This document shows, piece after piece, positions 11,274-25,189 of a stretch of DNA of 64,000 bases. The stretch is from Panaeolus papilionaceus (taxonomy: Eukaryota > Basidiomycota > Agaricomycetes > Agaricales), in assembly GCA_015501605.1 (NCBI GenBank), contig JADNRZ010000002.1, positions 2,542,001-2,606,000 of the forward strand. The letters run 5' to 3'. Made by a program: the position numbers and the translations under genes. How positions within the stretch are numbered: the first letter of the stretch is position 1; every line of letters starts with the position of its first letter. Below the pieces are notes generated by a model, which ran no database searches, was not told where the DNA came from, and was given only the letters and a program-made list of their open reading frames with translations.

Positions 11274-12423
11274 ATGGACATTCACCCTCAGTGTCGCCTT
11301 CTCTACAGACAATATTTTCGTCAAATTCAACGTTTACCCCATATTTATTTGCAGTAAGGGAATTTAATTACAACCATTACTCTGTTTTTTAATGGTTTTC
11401 AGTAAATTTTACAAGCTTAAAGCAAGGGATGATATTCTGGCCATAAGACGCGCAAATGTTCCGTCAGTCCGGGATAACAGGCTCAGAAGAATAACGCAGG
11501 TATGAGCCAGTCTATAAACCAACGCGACTAGCCCTCTGATTAAACTCACAGGATATACGTCGTATTGGTCTTGCCAATCAAGGCAACCGTAAAGCATTCC
11601 ACCGTGTGTTAGACATTGCTTATGGTAGAAAGGGGAAATTAAGGCATGAATTATTAGAGGTGAGTCGATTAACATGAACTATTTTAGTAGGTTATAACAA
11701 TGGCGTTAGCCTTTTCTTCCAGCACAAGACGAGGCAAAACAACCAAAGCTAATACCTTTTCTTGAGAGGTCTCGGCCGCCCACCTACACTCCAGCGTTGA
11801 AGGCACTGCTTTCCAGCGAATTTGCCAGGAAGTCAAAGGCTTTGAAGCCTTCTTATATGGATAAGCCTCCCACTCTTCCTGAAAAGGCTGACCCAAACTC
11901 TTTAGAAGCTCGCACCTTTGGGAGACTGAGCAAGCGGCGCGAGGTCAATATTCGCTGGCGCTATTTCACAAACGAGATTCGCAAAATTTTTCCTCCCGTG
12001 GAGGTGCGACACAGGCTTACAGAAGATGATCATAAGCACTCTACTCCAGACGTAAGGGGAGGTATGCAAGGTTTGGGTCTGATAGAAGGCATCGAAACTA
12101 TAGTGGGTCCCCTGCATACCCCCCCACCCATGACAAGACGAGAAAGAAGATCCAGACAACTATCAATATCTGCCACCACAGCGGTACAGGTATCAGGTCA
12201 CCCCTCTCGGTGGGTTCGCCGGAGGTACCGCCACCTGCTTGGGAAGCTCCCTGTCATAGCTTTCAATCCTCGAGCTAAAAGTGGTTCACCAGCAGCATTC
12301 AGTCTGGGCTTGTCCCCCCGCACCTTTCCACAATATCAAAGGTCCATTTGGCATATGCCACAAGCCGATGACGTTACCCAGGCATGGAATACCCAACGGA
12401 TTGCAGAGAAAGACGGAAAATAA
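11274..12423 (+). CDS. LYR-motif protein, fungal Cup1-like family
   Basis: Small basic protein with an N-terminal LYR motif (LLYRQYFRQIQRLP), the signature of mitochondrial proteins that bind acyl carrier protein. Splicing 11274-11353 to 11403-11499, then DIRRIGLANQG..., then 11734 onward gives the family order LYR, a K/R-rich helix, then AYGRKGKLRHELL, typical of the fungal Cup1-like LYR proteins. The rest (LERSRPPTYTPAL, RREVNIRWRYFTNEI) is conserved-looking, and the C-terminus carries RWVRRRYRHLLGKLP. The third exon needs an acceptor at GACGAG; the nearer CAG would give an early stop. Role in the matrix is inferred from the family. It converges on SEC8 with 73 bp between. Confidence 0.8.
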
Positions 12424-12496
12424 ATATACACAAAAAAAAGGTGAACAAGGGAGCATACAGACGAAGTAATACGATCATAGAATAGGTATCCCAATT

Positions 12497-15400
12497 TTAC
12501 CTGGCAGACTCTGGTGTCTCCATTACTATTCCATGTAAATCTATCACATACATGCTGTAGCCACGATCAGTCGCTGTGTTGGCAGCTTCACTCCCTTTGG
12601 TAGTATCAACACCACATTGCATATTCAACATAGTTTGATATTCATCGAAATTAAAGGAACGCCTAACTCGAATTTGGTCGAGCATTTCCTAGGGAAGCAA
12701 ACATCAGTTTTTACTGAATGACCTTCATGCCATAGCTCTCTCTTTTGCTCACCTGAGATGATACGAAGTATAGTGAAAAATAAGTTTTGGCTCGGTCGAA
12801 TTCAGAGTCACGGGCATCGTCAGTAAGGGTCTTTATACTCTGTTGAAGGGCAAGAATATTCCGCAAATTTTTCTTGACGCCAAATGCGTTGGGTATACGA
12901 AGTAGCTTGGCGTTGTGAATGAGCATTTGCTCCATGAGTCGCCCGAGGCCGGAGAACACGTAACTAGGACTTGTCAGTTCAAATGTGGACATTTTAACCT
13001 AAAGACTAACCTCCTGTCTTTCTCAGGGAGACTCTTTGAAATAGATTCGTTGCAGTCCACAAGCTCCATGTTTAAATCAACCACATGTGGATCTGGTTCA
13101 ACTGCCTCGTAGTCCGAATTGTAGGTACCCTAGAAATTGAGTCTCAGTGTCAGGGCTTTCCATGATGAGACGATGAACTCACATGTCGCATTGCAGAGTC
13201 CAGGTAGTGAATTGCACGACATCGAAGATCAACATGAATCGTATCTAATATGAGGCTAGATAGCTGTTCGTAGGTTTTCAAAAGTGCTTGGAAACGACTA
13301 TCTGAAGGTTAGACAGGAACGAAAAAAAAAACGAAACCCAGAACAACTCACAGGGCCATTTCTCGAGAGAGGGGAAGGCTTAGGTGTGATGCATCGGAGA
13401 CAGGAGGAAGTGATGGGACAAATGGAGTTGCAGGTGTGAAGCTGGTCATCGGTTCCAGGTTTGAGGGTGTTGTTGCTGATAATGTGTCTTCTGGACGGGC
13501 CTTGAGCGCATTAAGCTCTGAGGAGAACCAAGCCTACATGAAGCATCGGCAAGTGGAACAGGAGCAACTAATTGATATGCTCACCACACTGTGATACAAA
13601 GCTGCCAGCGCCGCTACATTGCGAGTTGAAGAAATCAATTCATCCTTTTGAATGATTTTTGAGCCCAGCAATTCCAGCTCAATGTTAGTCTCTTGTTTAT
13701 GCAATTGTTGTCGCTTGGCATCATTGGAGGCCTATGTAACTCAGTGTAAGAATCAAGCTACACGAGGATGCAGTGACTTACTTCACACCCCTTCAGCTCT
13801 GCAAAACATGGCTGAAGTTCTGACCTCTGTGCCCAATGAGCTCCGAGTGAGACGCGAGCATCCGACCCAGTACCTATTGTCGTTAATAGTTGAAATCGGT
13901 CGCTGCATCGCTGGTAGAACTGAATAACAACTCCTAAGATAAGTCGAGTGTAGTTCTCTCGGTGGAATGGGCTAGTGTTGAGCATGGCACAAAGCGAGTT
14001 TATTAGCGCCATAAGGCTGGTAGCAGCCTATAATTGTCTTCTCAGTTGTGCAACAAATATAGGGTCACTGACCATTACCTTGACAAGTGGTTGACTTGAA
14101 AGGTAGAATGACAGTGGGTCTGGCTGAAATGCTTCTGGTCCTGTCACAGCTTCATGGAATAGGTCGGATACCTTTTCCTCGAGCTGGGGTAAGTATACTT
14201 TGAGAACAAAGTCATCCAAAACGGCACTGGATGATTGAGCTGTCTCAGCCCCTAGAGGAAGTATTTCCGAAACTCTCTGAATGAAGCGGAGAGTAGGCTG
14301 AAAAAGGAATGTGACATGGAATGCGTCTGGTTTAATCAACAGGCGGTGGTGTTGGTCCCCTCCTAGGAGACGGTCATCTGATACATTGTTCAGCATCGTT
14401 TGCGTTGTGTCCCCAGTCGTGGCAGGAGCCAATCCGGGCATAGTCTCTTTCAGCACACGCGCCAAACCATCTTCATGGGGCCGTAGAGCTTTGGTAGTAG
14501 CTTTGAGGTCTGTGTCGGAAAAGCGGAAGACAACCTGTGTCGTGGTATAAGGTCATGGTACAAAAATGAGGCCGAGGTCATTCACCTTCCCCTTGTCACG
14601 ACTATATTTGCCTTCGCGAAGAATTTCGTTGATTGAAGATATAGGGTTTCTTCCAGCGGCTGTACCTTGCTCCTCGTCTGTCAAGTAGTCGCGGATTAAA
14701 GTTCGGACCTGCTCCCTGGTTCAGTACATTGTGGCAAATATTTTTGTCGATGATCTTACCTCCGATTGCACATGGGCCCAGATTTCAGGTAAGGAGAACA
14801 GCGTCCCAGGCTTAGCACCAGAAGAATCCTTGTAATCTCTACGCTGAAAAGCTACATCGAGCTCAGATCTCATGAAGTAGAGGAGAACATACCGATCCAA
14901 TACGATTTGCTACTTCTGTTACCACCCTTAGACCTTGTGCAACGGCGTCAAGTTTTGAATACAGTGTCCAGAACAGATCCTTAAGTGTTTCGTGGTCACC
15001 ACGCTTGGCCAGCGATTCAAGGGCAGACAGCCGCAAGTTGAAGGGTGGTATCCGTTGAGCAGTAGCGACAGCCGAGAGCGTAGGAAGCGTCCCATTGTTG
15101 AATATATACGGCCCTTCCACTCGCTCCAATCCGGCTGTAGGCGATAAAACAGATCGTCTACGACCATACTCAGCTCGCTCTTCCACTTCATCGAGTGTGG
15201 TCTCCGTCAGTGCAAAAATCTCGCTAGGCAAACGTTGAGCAATCGTATCTAGAGCATTCCCTAGTTTTCCTAGGACAGCCAATGACTCCAGCAGTGTCTC
15301 CAGGTATGCAAAAGAGTCGACCTCAGGGTTGAAATTGGAAGATACAGATAGGTTGGCAGAAGGCGTTAAAGACAGCGAATGCGGACCAGACGAAAAATTG

Positions 15401-17152
15401 CTGTCGTTCAAGTCATACGGTGGATCATTAGGACGTAGACCAATGTCGTTGAGAAAGCGGGTCAAACGGCTTTGCCTTGATGACGGAGACGGCGGAGAAT
15501 CTTGGTCATACTGGTTTTGCTGCATATCTGGATCAGTCTCGAACTCGACCTTGGGGACTTGATGGACGTTAATGTTGTGTATATATCTGTATAACGAGGA
15601 ACATACAATCTTGCTGGTTTGGCACATATGACGACCATCGAGATTCACACCAAAAGGACTTGAGATACAGGTGACTTTGTAGTTCATCAACCAGAATTTC
15701 GCTCAATGCCTGAATTGAGACTATTAGCAGCAGCAGAAATAGGAAATAAATATCGAACAGTTTCCTGGTTCACGAGGTAGCTCCTTAAATCAGATACGGC
15801 GCCGATTTCCAGCATATCTGCTTTATTGATGATTTTTAAACTGCGAACGAGTAGCACAGCTGCTTGCAAGAGTCGCTTTTCTGACATAAGAGTTTCCAGA
15901 AGGTCAGGAACGGTTTTGATATGCTCACTGCGGAAAAGATTGTTAGTCGCATTTTTGTGTTGTGGATCGCTGCACCCTGGCTCACATTTGGTCTAGTATT
16001 TTTAACATTTCTTCCAGAATCTGTCCCCTGTTCCATAGCTGAATCAGATCTGTGCGCTTATTCCCAAGGGCTTCCTTTGCTTCCAATAGCGCAGAACGCG
16101 CGGACGTTATTTCCGTCTGCGTGGTTGTCAAATGGGTCAGCAATGATGCATGATGGGGAAGGGATGCAGCGAAGGCCTGGTAGTATTCTGAGGGGATTTG
16201 GTTGTAAATTCAACGGAAAAGGACACCGAATTGCGGAACTCACTATCCACAGAACCTTTGAGAGCTCGAGACAACATGTTCTTCGTGCGCTGGAAGGACT
16301 CGAGGTCTTTCCCCAATGCTGATGTGTCGAGTAATTGTAACGCAAGATCAACATTGTTAAACTAAATGAATACTTGAGCATACGACAGAATTTGACGGTT
16401 GAGATACTCACATTAGGGTCGATGATGAACTCCCAGCCATCCTTAACTTGATCCAGCACAGCTGGTTTTTGACGGGGTTTAGTATCGCAGGAAATAAAGG
16501 GAAGGGACAACATACCGTCTATTTCACCTGCTTTGGTGCCCTTCGAGCGCGCTCCTGGAGCCCTATCGCGAATTCTCTGCTGCCTTGCCTTTTCTACTTC
16601 GATTTCCTGTTGTCTTTCTCTCTGATATTCCTCATCATATTCATCGAACCGCCGCCTTGTATTTGCTGATTGGAAGGCCGACAGAGCTGACTTTAGAGAA
16701 GTTGGTGTCGTTTCTGTTCCTTCCACGTCGGAAACAGGGCTTTTCAGATTTGAGCGAGACCTGGCAGACAAGTTACCAGCGGCAGTAGAAATGTTTGGCA
16801 TTGTACGATAGGACCCCCCTGGCGTATCTGACCTGGTTGCGCTGAAGCTGTCCCTACCGTAATCCTGTGAAGCTGATGAAGTACGCTCTGATTCTGAGTA
16901 GTCCTGACGCGCCCTTCGTTCTGATCTTTGTGGTCGAGAAGGCCCAAGGGGAGCGGTATTCGGAGGAACAAGAGATTGATTGTTAGAAGGATAACTTGAC
17001 ACAGGTGTTGTCGGTCGTGATCCCTGGCGTGAAATCTGAAGGGGCCGTGTCCCTGATGTCCCAGGGGCTGATGAAGGTTGAGAGGAATATGATTGACCAT
17101 TACTATTAGATGGAGAACGCCGACGAGCAGGAAAACCTGGTGCCCGCGACAT
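12497..17152 (-). CDS. SEC8: Exocyst complex subunit Sec8 (EXOC4)
   Basis: Subunit of the octameric exocyst that tethers secretory vesicles to the plasma membrane at growth sites. The N-terminal 150 or so residues are Ser/Pro/Arg-rich and disordered. The Sec8 core begins at DQVKDGWEFI and continues with NMLSRALKGSVD, an ILEEMLKILDQI helix, MSEKRLLQAAVLLVRSL and EIGAVSDLRSYLVNQE, the most characteristic block. Later exons carry QVPKVEFETD, DTIAQRLPSEIF and ANRIGS, and near the end LRNILALQQSIKTLT and the final PESAR. More than a dozen introns. An in-frame ATG at 17194 (MDFIAVF) is an alternative start; MSRAPGFPARRR at 17152 looks more natural. The 5' end faces the LDAH gene. Confidence 0.92.
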
Positions 17153-17259
17153 TGTGATATGATGGTTGAGATTGAACACCGCTATGAAGTCCACTTATGA
17201 TCAATACACTTGGATCCCAAATTAGACTGTAACCATCAGAATCATACATCAAATACCAA
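17153..17259. promoter_or_regulatory. Bidirectional promoter, SEC8 / LDAH-like gene
   Basis: 107 bp separate the start codons of two divergent genes. No TATA box or known site was recognised. Confidence 0.45.
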
Positions 17260-18464
17260 ATGGCTACCTCTCTCCTTCCCCCCTTCCTTGAGCCATTGCC
17301 AACACTTCAGTCAAGCAATTCGTCCTGCGTCCATGCAAAATTTATTCATCCAAATACCCTCGGTTCATCCCATGCTCTATGGTGGCACCCGCATGATGTG
17401 AAGGCACCTATAGATTTAATACTACTCTTCCTTCCAGGTTGGTACAGAGATTTTGTCATTTTGCACAAGATTTTGACTAGATATGTCTAGGAAACCCCGG
17501 TTTAGCGGATTTTTACATCCCGTTTCTCGACAAAGTTTTTGCCCATCATACTCAGAGGAAGAATATCGTTATACTCGCACATTCTCATCTTGATCATTCG
17601 CCGAACGTACCAAACCCATCTGACGGTTATCTACCAAGCGAGAGTTTAGCTGTCCAAATTCAGGCTTCATTTAATGTATTGGAAGCCCTTCATAGCTATG
17701 CCGAAGGTGCCAAAGTATTAGTCTTTGGACATAGTGTTGGCAGCTGGATTGCATTGGAGGTATGGACGTCGCCTTGAATTTCTCGCATGGTTGTAAAAAG
17801 GCATTAACCGACCTACATCTAGGTATTTAAACGGGCCGAAAAGAAAGTTTCTGCATTATTCTTGCTCACGCCAACCATAAGCTACATTGGAAGTACTCCT
17901 AATGGTAGGAAATTAACGGTAGGTCGTATGCACCTTACACCGACTCAAAAATGTATGCTGATTGCCGAGACAGAGAATATTTTCTCCTGCTTTAAGATCT
18001 GTCCTCGGCGCACTGTGTCCTCTGGCTCATTATATCCCCCCTTCAATATTCCGTGCATTGTTTTCGACTTGGCCTGCCGAACAACTTGCAGTCTTGCGGC
18101 AATTTGTTTCCTCGTCGAGCTGCGTACTTGCATCTTTGTGCATGGCGCATGAAGAAATGAAGACGATCAAAGAACCGGACTTCAAGTTCCTTCAAAAGAC
18201 CTCAGACAGGCTTTATTTTTACTACGCTGAAAACGATGATTGGGTAGGGAACGAGAAATGTCGCATACTCGACAAACTTGATCCCACTGAAAGCTCTTCA
18301 AGTGTTGTCCGTGGTCCATCCGAGGTGCCTCACGCGTTTTGCATCAGTCAGTCGTTGGCCCCTCTACTGTCTGTTCTTTAATACCAACAATCTTATTTTC
18401 AGATCATAGTGATATTGTTGCTGATCAGTGCAACCACTGGATATCCCATCTCATAGACATGTAA
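17260..18464 (+). CDS. Lipid-droplet-associated hydrolase (LDAH family)
   Basis: Alpha/beta-hydrolase of the LDAH family, found on lipid droplets and thought to act in sterol-ester or neutral-lipid turnover. The first exon ends in LLFLPG and splices to NPGLADFYIPFLD, rebuilding the family's PGNPG...FY...F motif. The nucleophile serine is in VFGHSVGSWIALE, followed by FLLTPTISYIGSTPNG. The acid and histidine are expected in YAENDDWVG and SEVPHAF. The last exon (HSDIVADQCNHWI) ends with TAA at 18462-18464. Length is about 300 residues, usual for the family. Confidence 0.9.
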
Positions 18465-18650
18465 ACCTTTAATAGTTTATTTTTCATTTTATAGTAGACA
18501 TAATATAATTTTGAGCTTTTATGTAAGAGTTAGTAAATAAATGATCCAAACAAGTAAATGAGGCTCAATTTAGCCGGATGTTGACGCGACCTTTACCTCA
18601 CAAGTAGTGACTTGGCCCCTCCACTCCATCTTCAGTGTATAAAAAGCAAA

Positions 18651-21600
18651 ATGTCACAGTCGTCAGAACATCCTGACGCTATCATACCAAAGCCGTTATC
18701 AGCAAAAACACGCGACCCTCAAACACGCAGCCCTCCCCCCCCAGCATCAAAGGCAGTCAAACCGTTTTACATACAGCCACCCCAACTTGAAACGACACGT
18801 AAAGAGCGCTACATTAGCGCAGAAAGGAGCTCCTTAGGAAAAGCCTCTGACATGAAGATCGATGAGGTGATTGGTGAATACAAGGAAAAAGGAGTCTTGT
18901 ACTACTACGGGCGATATCAAGCTGGAATTGCACACAAGGTACGGCTCCAGTCTTTTTTTTCTTTCATTTTTTCCCCCTTCGTTGGATACGATTATTGATG
19001 AACTTGATAGTTCTCGTCGCAAACCCTTCTTGATTCTCACCCAGAGTTGATAGAGAAGTACAGTAGGTACTTCCAAATGAAGCGTCGCAAATGTTCTAAC
19101 GATTTCAACAGAGCAAAATAAGGAGAGCGGTATTTTAGCACCATTTGACCCATCTGCATCATATGTGCACCCTCTTTCTCGTCCGAGGTTAACAGTCAAT
19201 CTTCCACGTCGTTCAATGTCTATTCAATCGACGGAAGTGACAGACGCCCCTACATCAAGCGACGATGACAGTGGAGAAGAGGCATACGACGAAGACGACG
19301 AAGGTGCAACTCGAAAACAACCATCCAGATCAGCGAAAGCAGACAGAATCAGTGAATTACCTTTCAGTCCCCGAAAAACACGCTCGAGAACCATTATTGC
19401 AGTCGATTCTGAAAGCGAGGGCAGCGCAATACAGTCTCGCCCAACGCGACGATCCACACGCGCGATGAAATCCACTCAAATATATCTAGAATCCGACGAT
19501 GAAGACTACGATGATGGAGGATATCGACCGAGTAAGCGTGGGCTCAAGCCAGTCCCTAGGGTAAAGAAAGTTAAAACCATTCCACCCATGTATGGACGTG
19601 TGCGAGATATCTCGATTGCTGATGATGACCCCTTTTCCGATGATGACGAAAAAGACGTTTTACGGAACCATAGATCAACATGCGAACGGTGTCATAGAGG
19701 GCCTGCTCACCGGTTACTAGAGGCCCATAGAAGAAAGGCAAAGAAAGCAAAGAAACGCACGAGAAAAGAGGAAGACGAATTCGAGGAGGAGGAGGACGAA
19801 GATTACTTTATTGGTCTAGGAGGTTGGGTGAAATGGTGCGTAGAATTTTTGCAAAAACCATATTTGTAATCGTCTAACAACGAATAGTCTTCGTTGCCCT
19901 GTCGCTGCACACTGGAAATGCATTCCGCAAAGCAAACGTGACGAAATATTGAAAGCAATTAAGGACCAAGAGAAGAAACGGTGGGAAGCCCAAGGAGGAT
20001 CAGATTCGCAGCAGCCTTTGCCATCCACGAAGAAGTTTCTTGACATGAATTCGACGACGGAGTTCATTTGTGGTACGTCATATACTGTAATTGCCATTAT
20101 ACGTCGTAACCCTTTATTAGGAGCATGTGAACGAGGAAGTGTGTGTATGGGCTGTATGGAGGTGGCCACTCCCCTTCCCTCTGCATATATCCCTCCAACT
20201 GCTGATAAGGCTGCAGACGGTGATGTCGTTATGTCGGATGTCGAAGCTACAAGTCCTGCAGTGAACAAGTCTGACGACTCTTCTCTGCGCGAACTGCTCT
20301 TCCGTTGTTTGACTTGCAAACGACCATGTCATTACCAGCATCTGCTTACTCCACCATCTCTGGAAGGCGAAACAGATGTCAGTGTCACTGACATCGCGTT
20401 GCACTATCAGAAAAAATCATGGTTGTGCTCAGACTGTGTTTCTTACCGATATTCGTTGGACAAAATTCTTGCATGGCGCCCTTATCCCCCCAATGCCGTT
20501 CAGCCGACCGGTCCCTACGACAAACATGCACCGCTTCCTCGTGAGTATCTTGTGAAGTGGGAGAAGCGAAGCTATCGACATACGGACTGGGTACCTCACA
20601 TGTGGCTTTCGTCCACTGCGCCATCAAAGTTGAAAAATTTCCTCGTCGGAGGCACAAAAGTAGAGCTCATACAAGGAAATCTCGAAGACGATGAAAATAA
20701 CATGGATGTTGACGGAAGTGCAGGGCTGTTCGAAAGCAAGACTCCCACACCTGCGGCCGATGGCACCAAGGGCAGCACCAACGCCTGGTTAAGCGCCCTT
20801 CCAGATGCCGAACGTCGTATTCCACTCGCATGGAAGACGGTTGACAGAGTCCTTGACATTGTTTTGTGGCGCTCTTTAAAGCCCAAGGCCAAGAAGCAAG
20901 GAGCAAAAAAACGGGTGGTGGTCAGCGATAGCGAAGCAGAGGACGATGAGACGCGTGAAAGACGGCATCTGAAGGACCTTGTATTCGAAAAGGGAGAACA
21001 GCCCCCTGAAAACGCTGTCCAAATACTGAAACAGTGGGAGGATGAGAACGGGAGAGAATTGACAGACGATGATATTGATGAAGTCGCATGGGTTTTTACT
21101 AAATGGGACGAGCTTGGATACGATGAGGGTAAGCCGAGCTGGCGTTGCATATTGCATGGCAACTTCTCATTTCTATGTAGCAACTTGGGATTCACCACCG
21201 AAACCTGAAGACAAAGTTTATACCGCCTTTCAAACGGCATTCAAGAGGTACATCGCATCCAGACAAGTTCTTCTCCCAGTTCGAGATGCAAAGTGGGCTG
21301 CCGCTTTTGATAAGCGCGCAAATGGCGAGTATCGTAAACACCTCTTGAAAGACGCAGCGGACCTGGCTCTAGGGCAGCTTCCAAACCTCAAACTAATGCC
21401 CTTCCAAGTAGGTTTCAAATTAGAACGCATATACATAGGTTAACAATTCTTTTCAGGTCGACGGTTTTAACTGGCTATGCAATAATTGGTGGAACCATCA
21501 ACATTGTATTCTCGCTGACGAGATGGGCCTGGTATGACATACCTCCCTTCTTTGTGTTGCCTCCTGATATGCTTGTAGGGGAAAACAGTGCAGATTGCAA

Positions 21601-24600
21601 CATTCCTAGGCCAAATCATCACGAAGTGGGAGGCATTTCCAGCGTTGGTCGTTGTTCCTAATTCGACGATAACGAACTGGGTTCGTGAGTTCGAGAGATG
21701 GGCACCGGCCTTGCGAGTGGTGCCTTTCTATGGAGAAAAGACTTCTCGCGATGTGGTCAAAGAATTCGAGTTGTCCCACTCGGATCCTCCTCGTGGCTAT
21801 ACTGCAACCAAGTTTCACATATTAGTGACGACATATGAAGCCCTCATAGGCGCTAAAGACTTCACTGCCGTTTTCAAAAAGCAGCCAAGATGGGAGGTAG
21901 GTCCAACTCATTTACTCTGGTCAACATGTTTATCGAGTCCACGATAGGTCTTGGTTGTAGACGAAGGGCAACGACGTGTGTCCATCATTTGATTATCCCG
22001 TCCGTGCACTAACTTCCTGAACAGTCAAGAGTGACAGCAGTCTTTTGTTTAGGAAGCTTAATGAACTGAATACCATCCATCGAATTATAATGACTGGAGT
22101 AAGTTTTATTTATCAAGCTACACGATGCAATTTTAAAGACAAACGTCACACAGACCCCTCTCAACAACAACATTCGAGAACTCTTCAACTTGATGAATTT
22201 CTTGGACCCTACAGAATGGAAGGATCTCGCAGCTCTGGAGAAGCAGCATGAAGTTTTGGACGATGACCTAATCAAGCAGCTGCACAACAGGCTGAGACCT
22301 TACTTCCTACGAAGAATTAAGAGTGAAGTGCTTGAGCTTCCTCCTAAGGTGCGTCGTCAATTTCAGTTGTTTTCTCTGTACGCACTCTGAACTCAATTTT
22401 GTAGAATGAAGTTATCGTACCGATCTCAATGGCACCTCTTCAGAAAGAAGTGTATCGTTCCATTCTCAGTCAGTGATGTCCATCTTGACCTTTGAGTGTT
22501 CCTCATATATTACTCTAGGTCACAATGTCGAAATTCTTCAAAATTTAACTCAACCCTCTGCGAACAAAAGTGCTCCTCCCAGAGGTCGCATTAACAACGT
22601 ACTCATGGAACTGCGCAAGTAAGCGAAATTATTGTCTCTCTATTAGTTCACTAAACCTTGTGGCCTGGCAGATGCTTACAGCACCCATATCTCTACGCGG
22701 AAGATATCGAACCTAAGGGACTCGCGCCTCGGGAGACACATGAAAAGTTGATCGATGGCAGTGGCAAGCTGCGCTTCCTAAAGTCACTTCTAGCAAAACT
22801 GAAAGAGCGGGGCCACCGTGTCCTCTTGTTCAGCCAGGTATGTCTATCATACTCTATGGTTCTATTTTTAGCCCTTCTGATAATGTCTGAAGTTTGTAAT
22901 TGCTTTGAACATCATAGAGGACTTTCTCGCTGGAGAGGGGTACAAGTTCCTTCGCTTGGTTAGTGGTGTTTAACCCTTACGGCGATCAAGTTTATTTGTC
23001 TGACAACATCCAATTAAAAAGGATGGAAATACGAAAGGGAAAGACCGGCAAAAATATATGGATGAGTACAACAAGCCAAACTCGGATTATTTTGTCTTCT
23101 TGTTAACAACAAGAGCGGGAGTAAGTCATAGTTGATATCAGCATAGGTCAGCTTATTGAATCAGTTCCCTTCAGGGCGTTGGTATCAATCTTTTTGTGCG
23201 TATCTAGACGAATACTCGTCTCGCTAGCCTATTCATTAATCCACCTCATAGACTGCTGATACCGTCATTATCTACGACCCAGACTTCAATCCCCACCAAG
23301 ATCTTCAAGTTAGTCCAGCATTTCGTCCTTGGTGCAATGACTTACATGTTCTCTGCTAGGCAATAGCTAGGGCATATCGGTACGGACAGAAGAAAACATG
23401 CCTGGTTTTCAAACTGATGGTCAAGGAATCTGCGGAAGGTAAATTAATTTTTTTCTGATACCGACAGCGCCTGCTAAAAGTTTCCGCACGTAGAGCGCAT
23501 AATGCAAATAGGGAAGAAGAAACTTGTTTTGGACCATCTCATTGTCCAGAAGATGGACGATGACGAAGAAAATGGAGGGGAGAATATTCAATCGATTCTT
23601 ACCTATGGTGCCAAAGCATTGTTCGAAAATGACCAAACCTCGAAAGATATTTCCTGTATGTGGTTTCTCATTCGGACTTCCAGGTTTCTCATCATTTTGT
23701 AGACTCTGATAATGATATCGAAAAGCTAATCGAAAAGACCGAAAAAGAAGCGGTGAAGGAAGGGCCCAAGGGTGAAGGCGGCTTTTCATTTTCCTTTGCA
23801 AAAATCTGGGCCGCCGAAAAGGATGATTTGGAAGAGGTTCAGGAAGAGGACCAGACTGATTCCTGGGCCAATACTCTCCAAATGATCAACGTCGAGCGCG
23901 CGAAAGAGCAAGAGAAAGAACTTGCCGAGTCAGGGCGAGGAGCACGTCGTAAAGCAGCGACACTAGCCAAGGTACAGGCTATTTCAGAACTAAAGATTCG
24001 ATGGACTTATTGCTTTGCAGACAAAGATGCACGTGGACAACCAAAGTTTTGGGGACTCTCCGCAAAAACGGCAGACATACGCAGAATCCGACGGCTCTGC
24101 TTATGCCGACCAGGATGACATCGAGAGCGATAACGATAGCGATATCATGGACGTAGACGTCGACACAGATTATATAGGCAAAGGCAAGGCCAAAGCACCA
24201 CAGCCAGGAGATCAGGGAAGACAGATAGTTCGAGACTGTACCCTCTGCGGAGAGCGTCATGGCGCTGGGCAATGCTTGATGGTCAATGAGTCAGAAAATC
24301 TGGCAGAGTATCGACTCATGTTGATTGCTAATGCTGATGATGAACCTTGGGAAGAGCGGGTATGAACCTTTTCTTGTGTGTTTGCCATTCGAATGATTCT
24401 TATGGCGGGACTTCTTTAACAGAATGCAGCTGTCTGCGCCATTGATGAAATTCTTCATCGACGGGGTCGCCTGGATCTTATTCGCGGACAACCTCTGCGG
24501 CCTGTCAGGAAGCGCATCACAAACCCTGTCCGTGCAGCTCCAGCTCAGGCCCCCGTAGCCTCCGGCTCTGGAATACACACAAGTGGCGTCACTCAAGCCC

Positions 24601-24881
24601 CACAATCCAAGCGCAATGTCGACACTCCAGAAATTCCATGCATAGTTTGTAACCAAGGCATTCACCAAGTGAAAGATTGTCCAGTTGTCGCGGCTGGATC
24701 TCAGAGGTAGACAATTACATGCGTAATGATCACAACGATGCTGACCGGTCTGTATAGCATATCGCAACGCATTCTTGCTCTGGAGTTATTACCCAGGAAT
24801 TCTTCAACGATCAGAGTTATTGACGTCCTTCGCATGATCCTTCACAGGAAGAAAATGGAAGAAGTGAGTGTGCAGTCATAA
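18651..24881 (+). CDS. Mit1-like chromodomain SNF2 chromatin remodeller
   Basis: Nuclear ATP-dependent remodeller resembling S. pombe Mit1 (SHREC complex, heterochromatin silencing) and CHD proteins. In order: basic/acidic N-terminus; Cys-rich PHD-like block ([51 protein letters not shown]) spread over introns; chromo-like segment [21 protein letters not shown]2 ATPase with [11 protein letters not shown] (split by an intron), [20 protein letters not shown] as box [19 protein letters not shown]; helicase C lobe with [30 protein letters not shown]. The C-terminus has two zinc-knuckle motifs: [13 protein letters not shown] and [14 protein letters not shown]. Box II is DEGQ, not DEAH. Roughly 20 introns, one right after ADEMGL. 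The final bases may be spliced differently; TAA at 24879-24881 closes the frame. Confidence 0.9.
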
Positions 24882-25189
24882 TATTTTCTCGTAAATGGAA
24901 ACCATTGGAATACTTTACCGTCCTGGGGGTTGGAGGTTAGCACAAATTGATACTTGTACTATCTTGTGTCCATAATTGCTACATCTTTTGTTATATAATT
25001 TTGTTGGTAGCTTGTTACTATAGCCTAATTTCATCACAACAGTTTATTTTTGTTATCAAAGGATCGATTGTGTCACCCAGATTGTTCATGGAGTCCTGCT
25101 GAGTCAGTTGGTATGAAGAGAAGATGATTGTTGTTGACTATTGTTTTGCAAAGCCAGTGGACATCTGCAGCAGATTCGCGGACTATAAA
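24882..25189. other. Intergenic region, Mit1-like to RNase III-like gene
   Basis: About 310 bp, T-rich after the Mit1 stop, probably its 3' UTR and the next promoter. TATAAAA at 25184-25190 overlaps the first possible start codon of the next gene. Confidence 0.5.
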
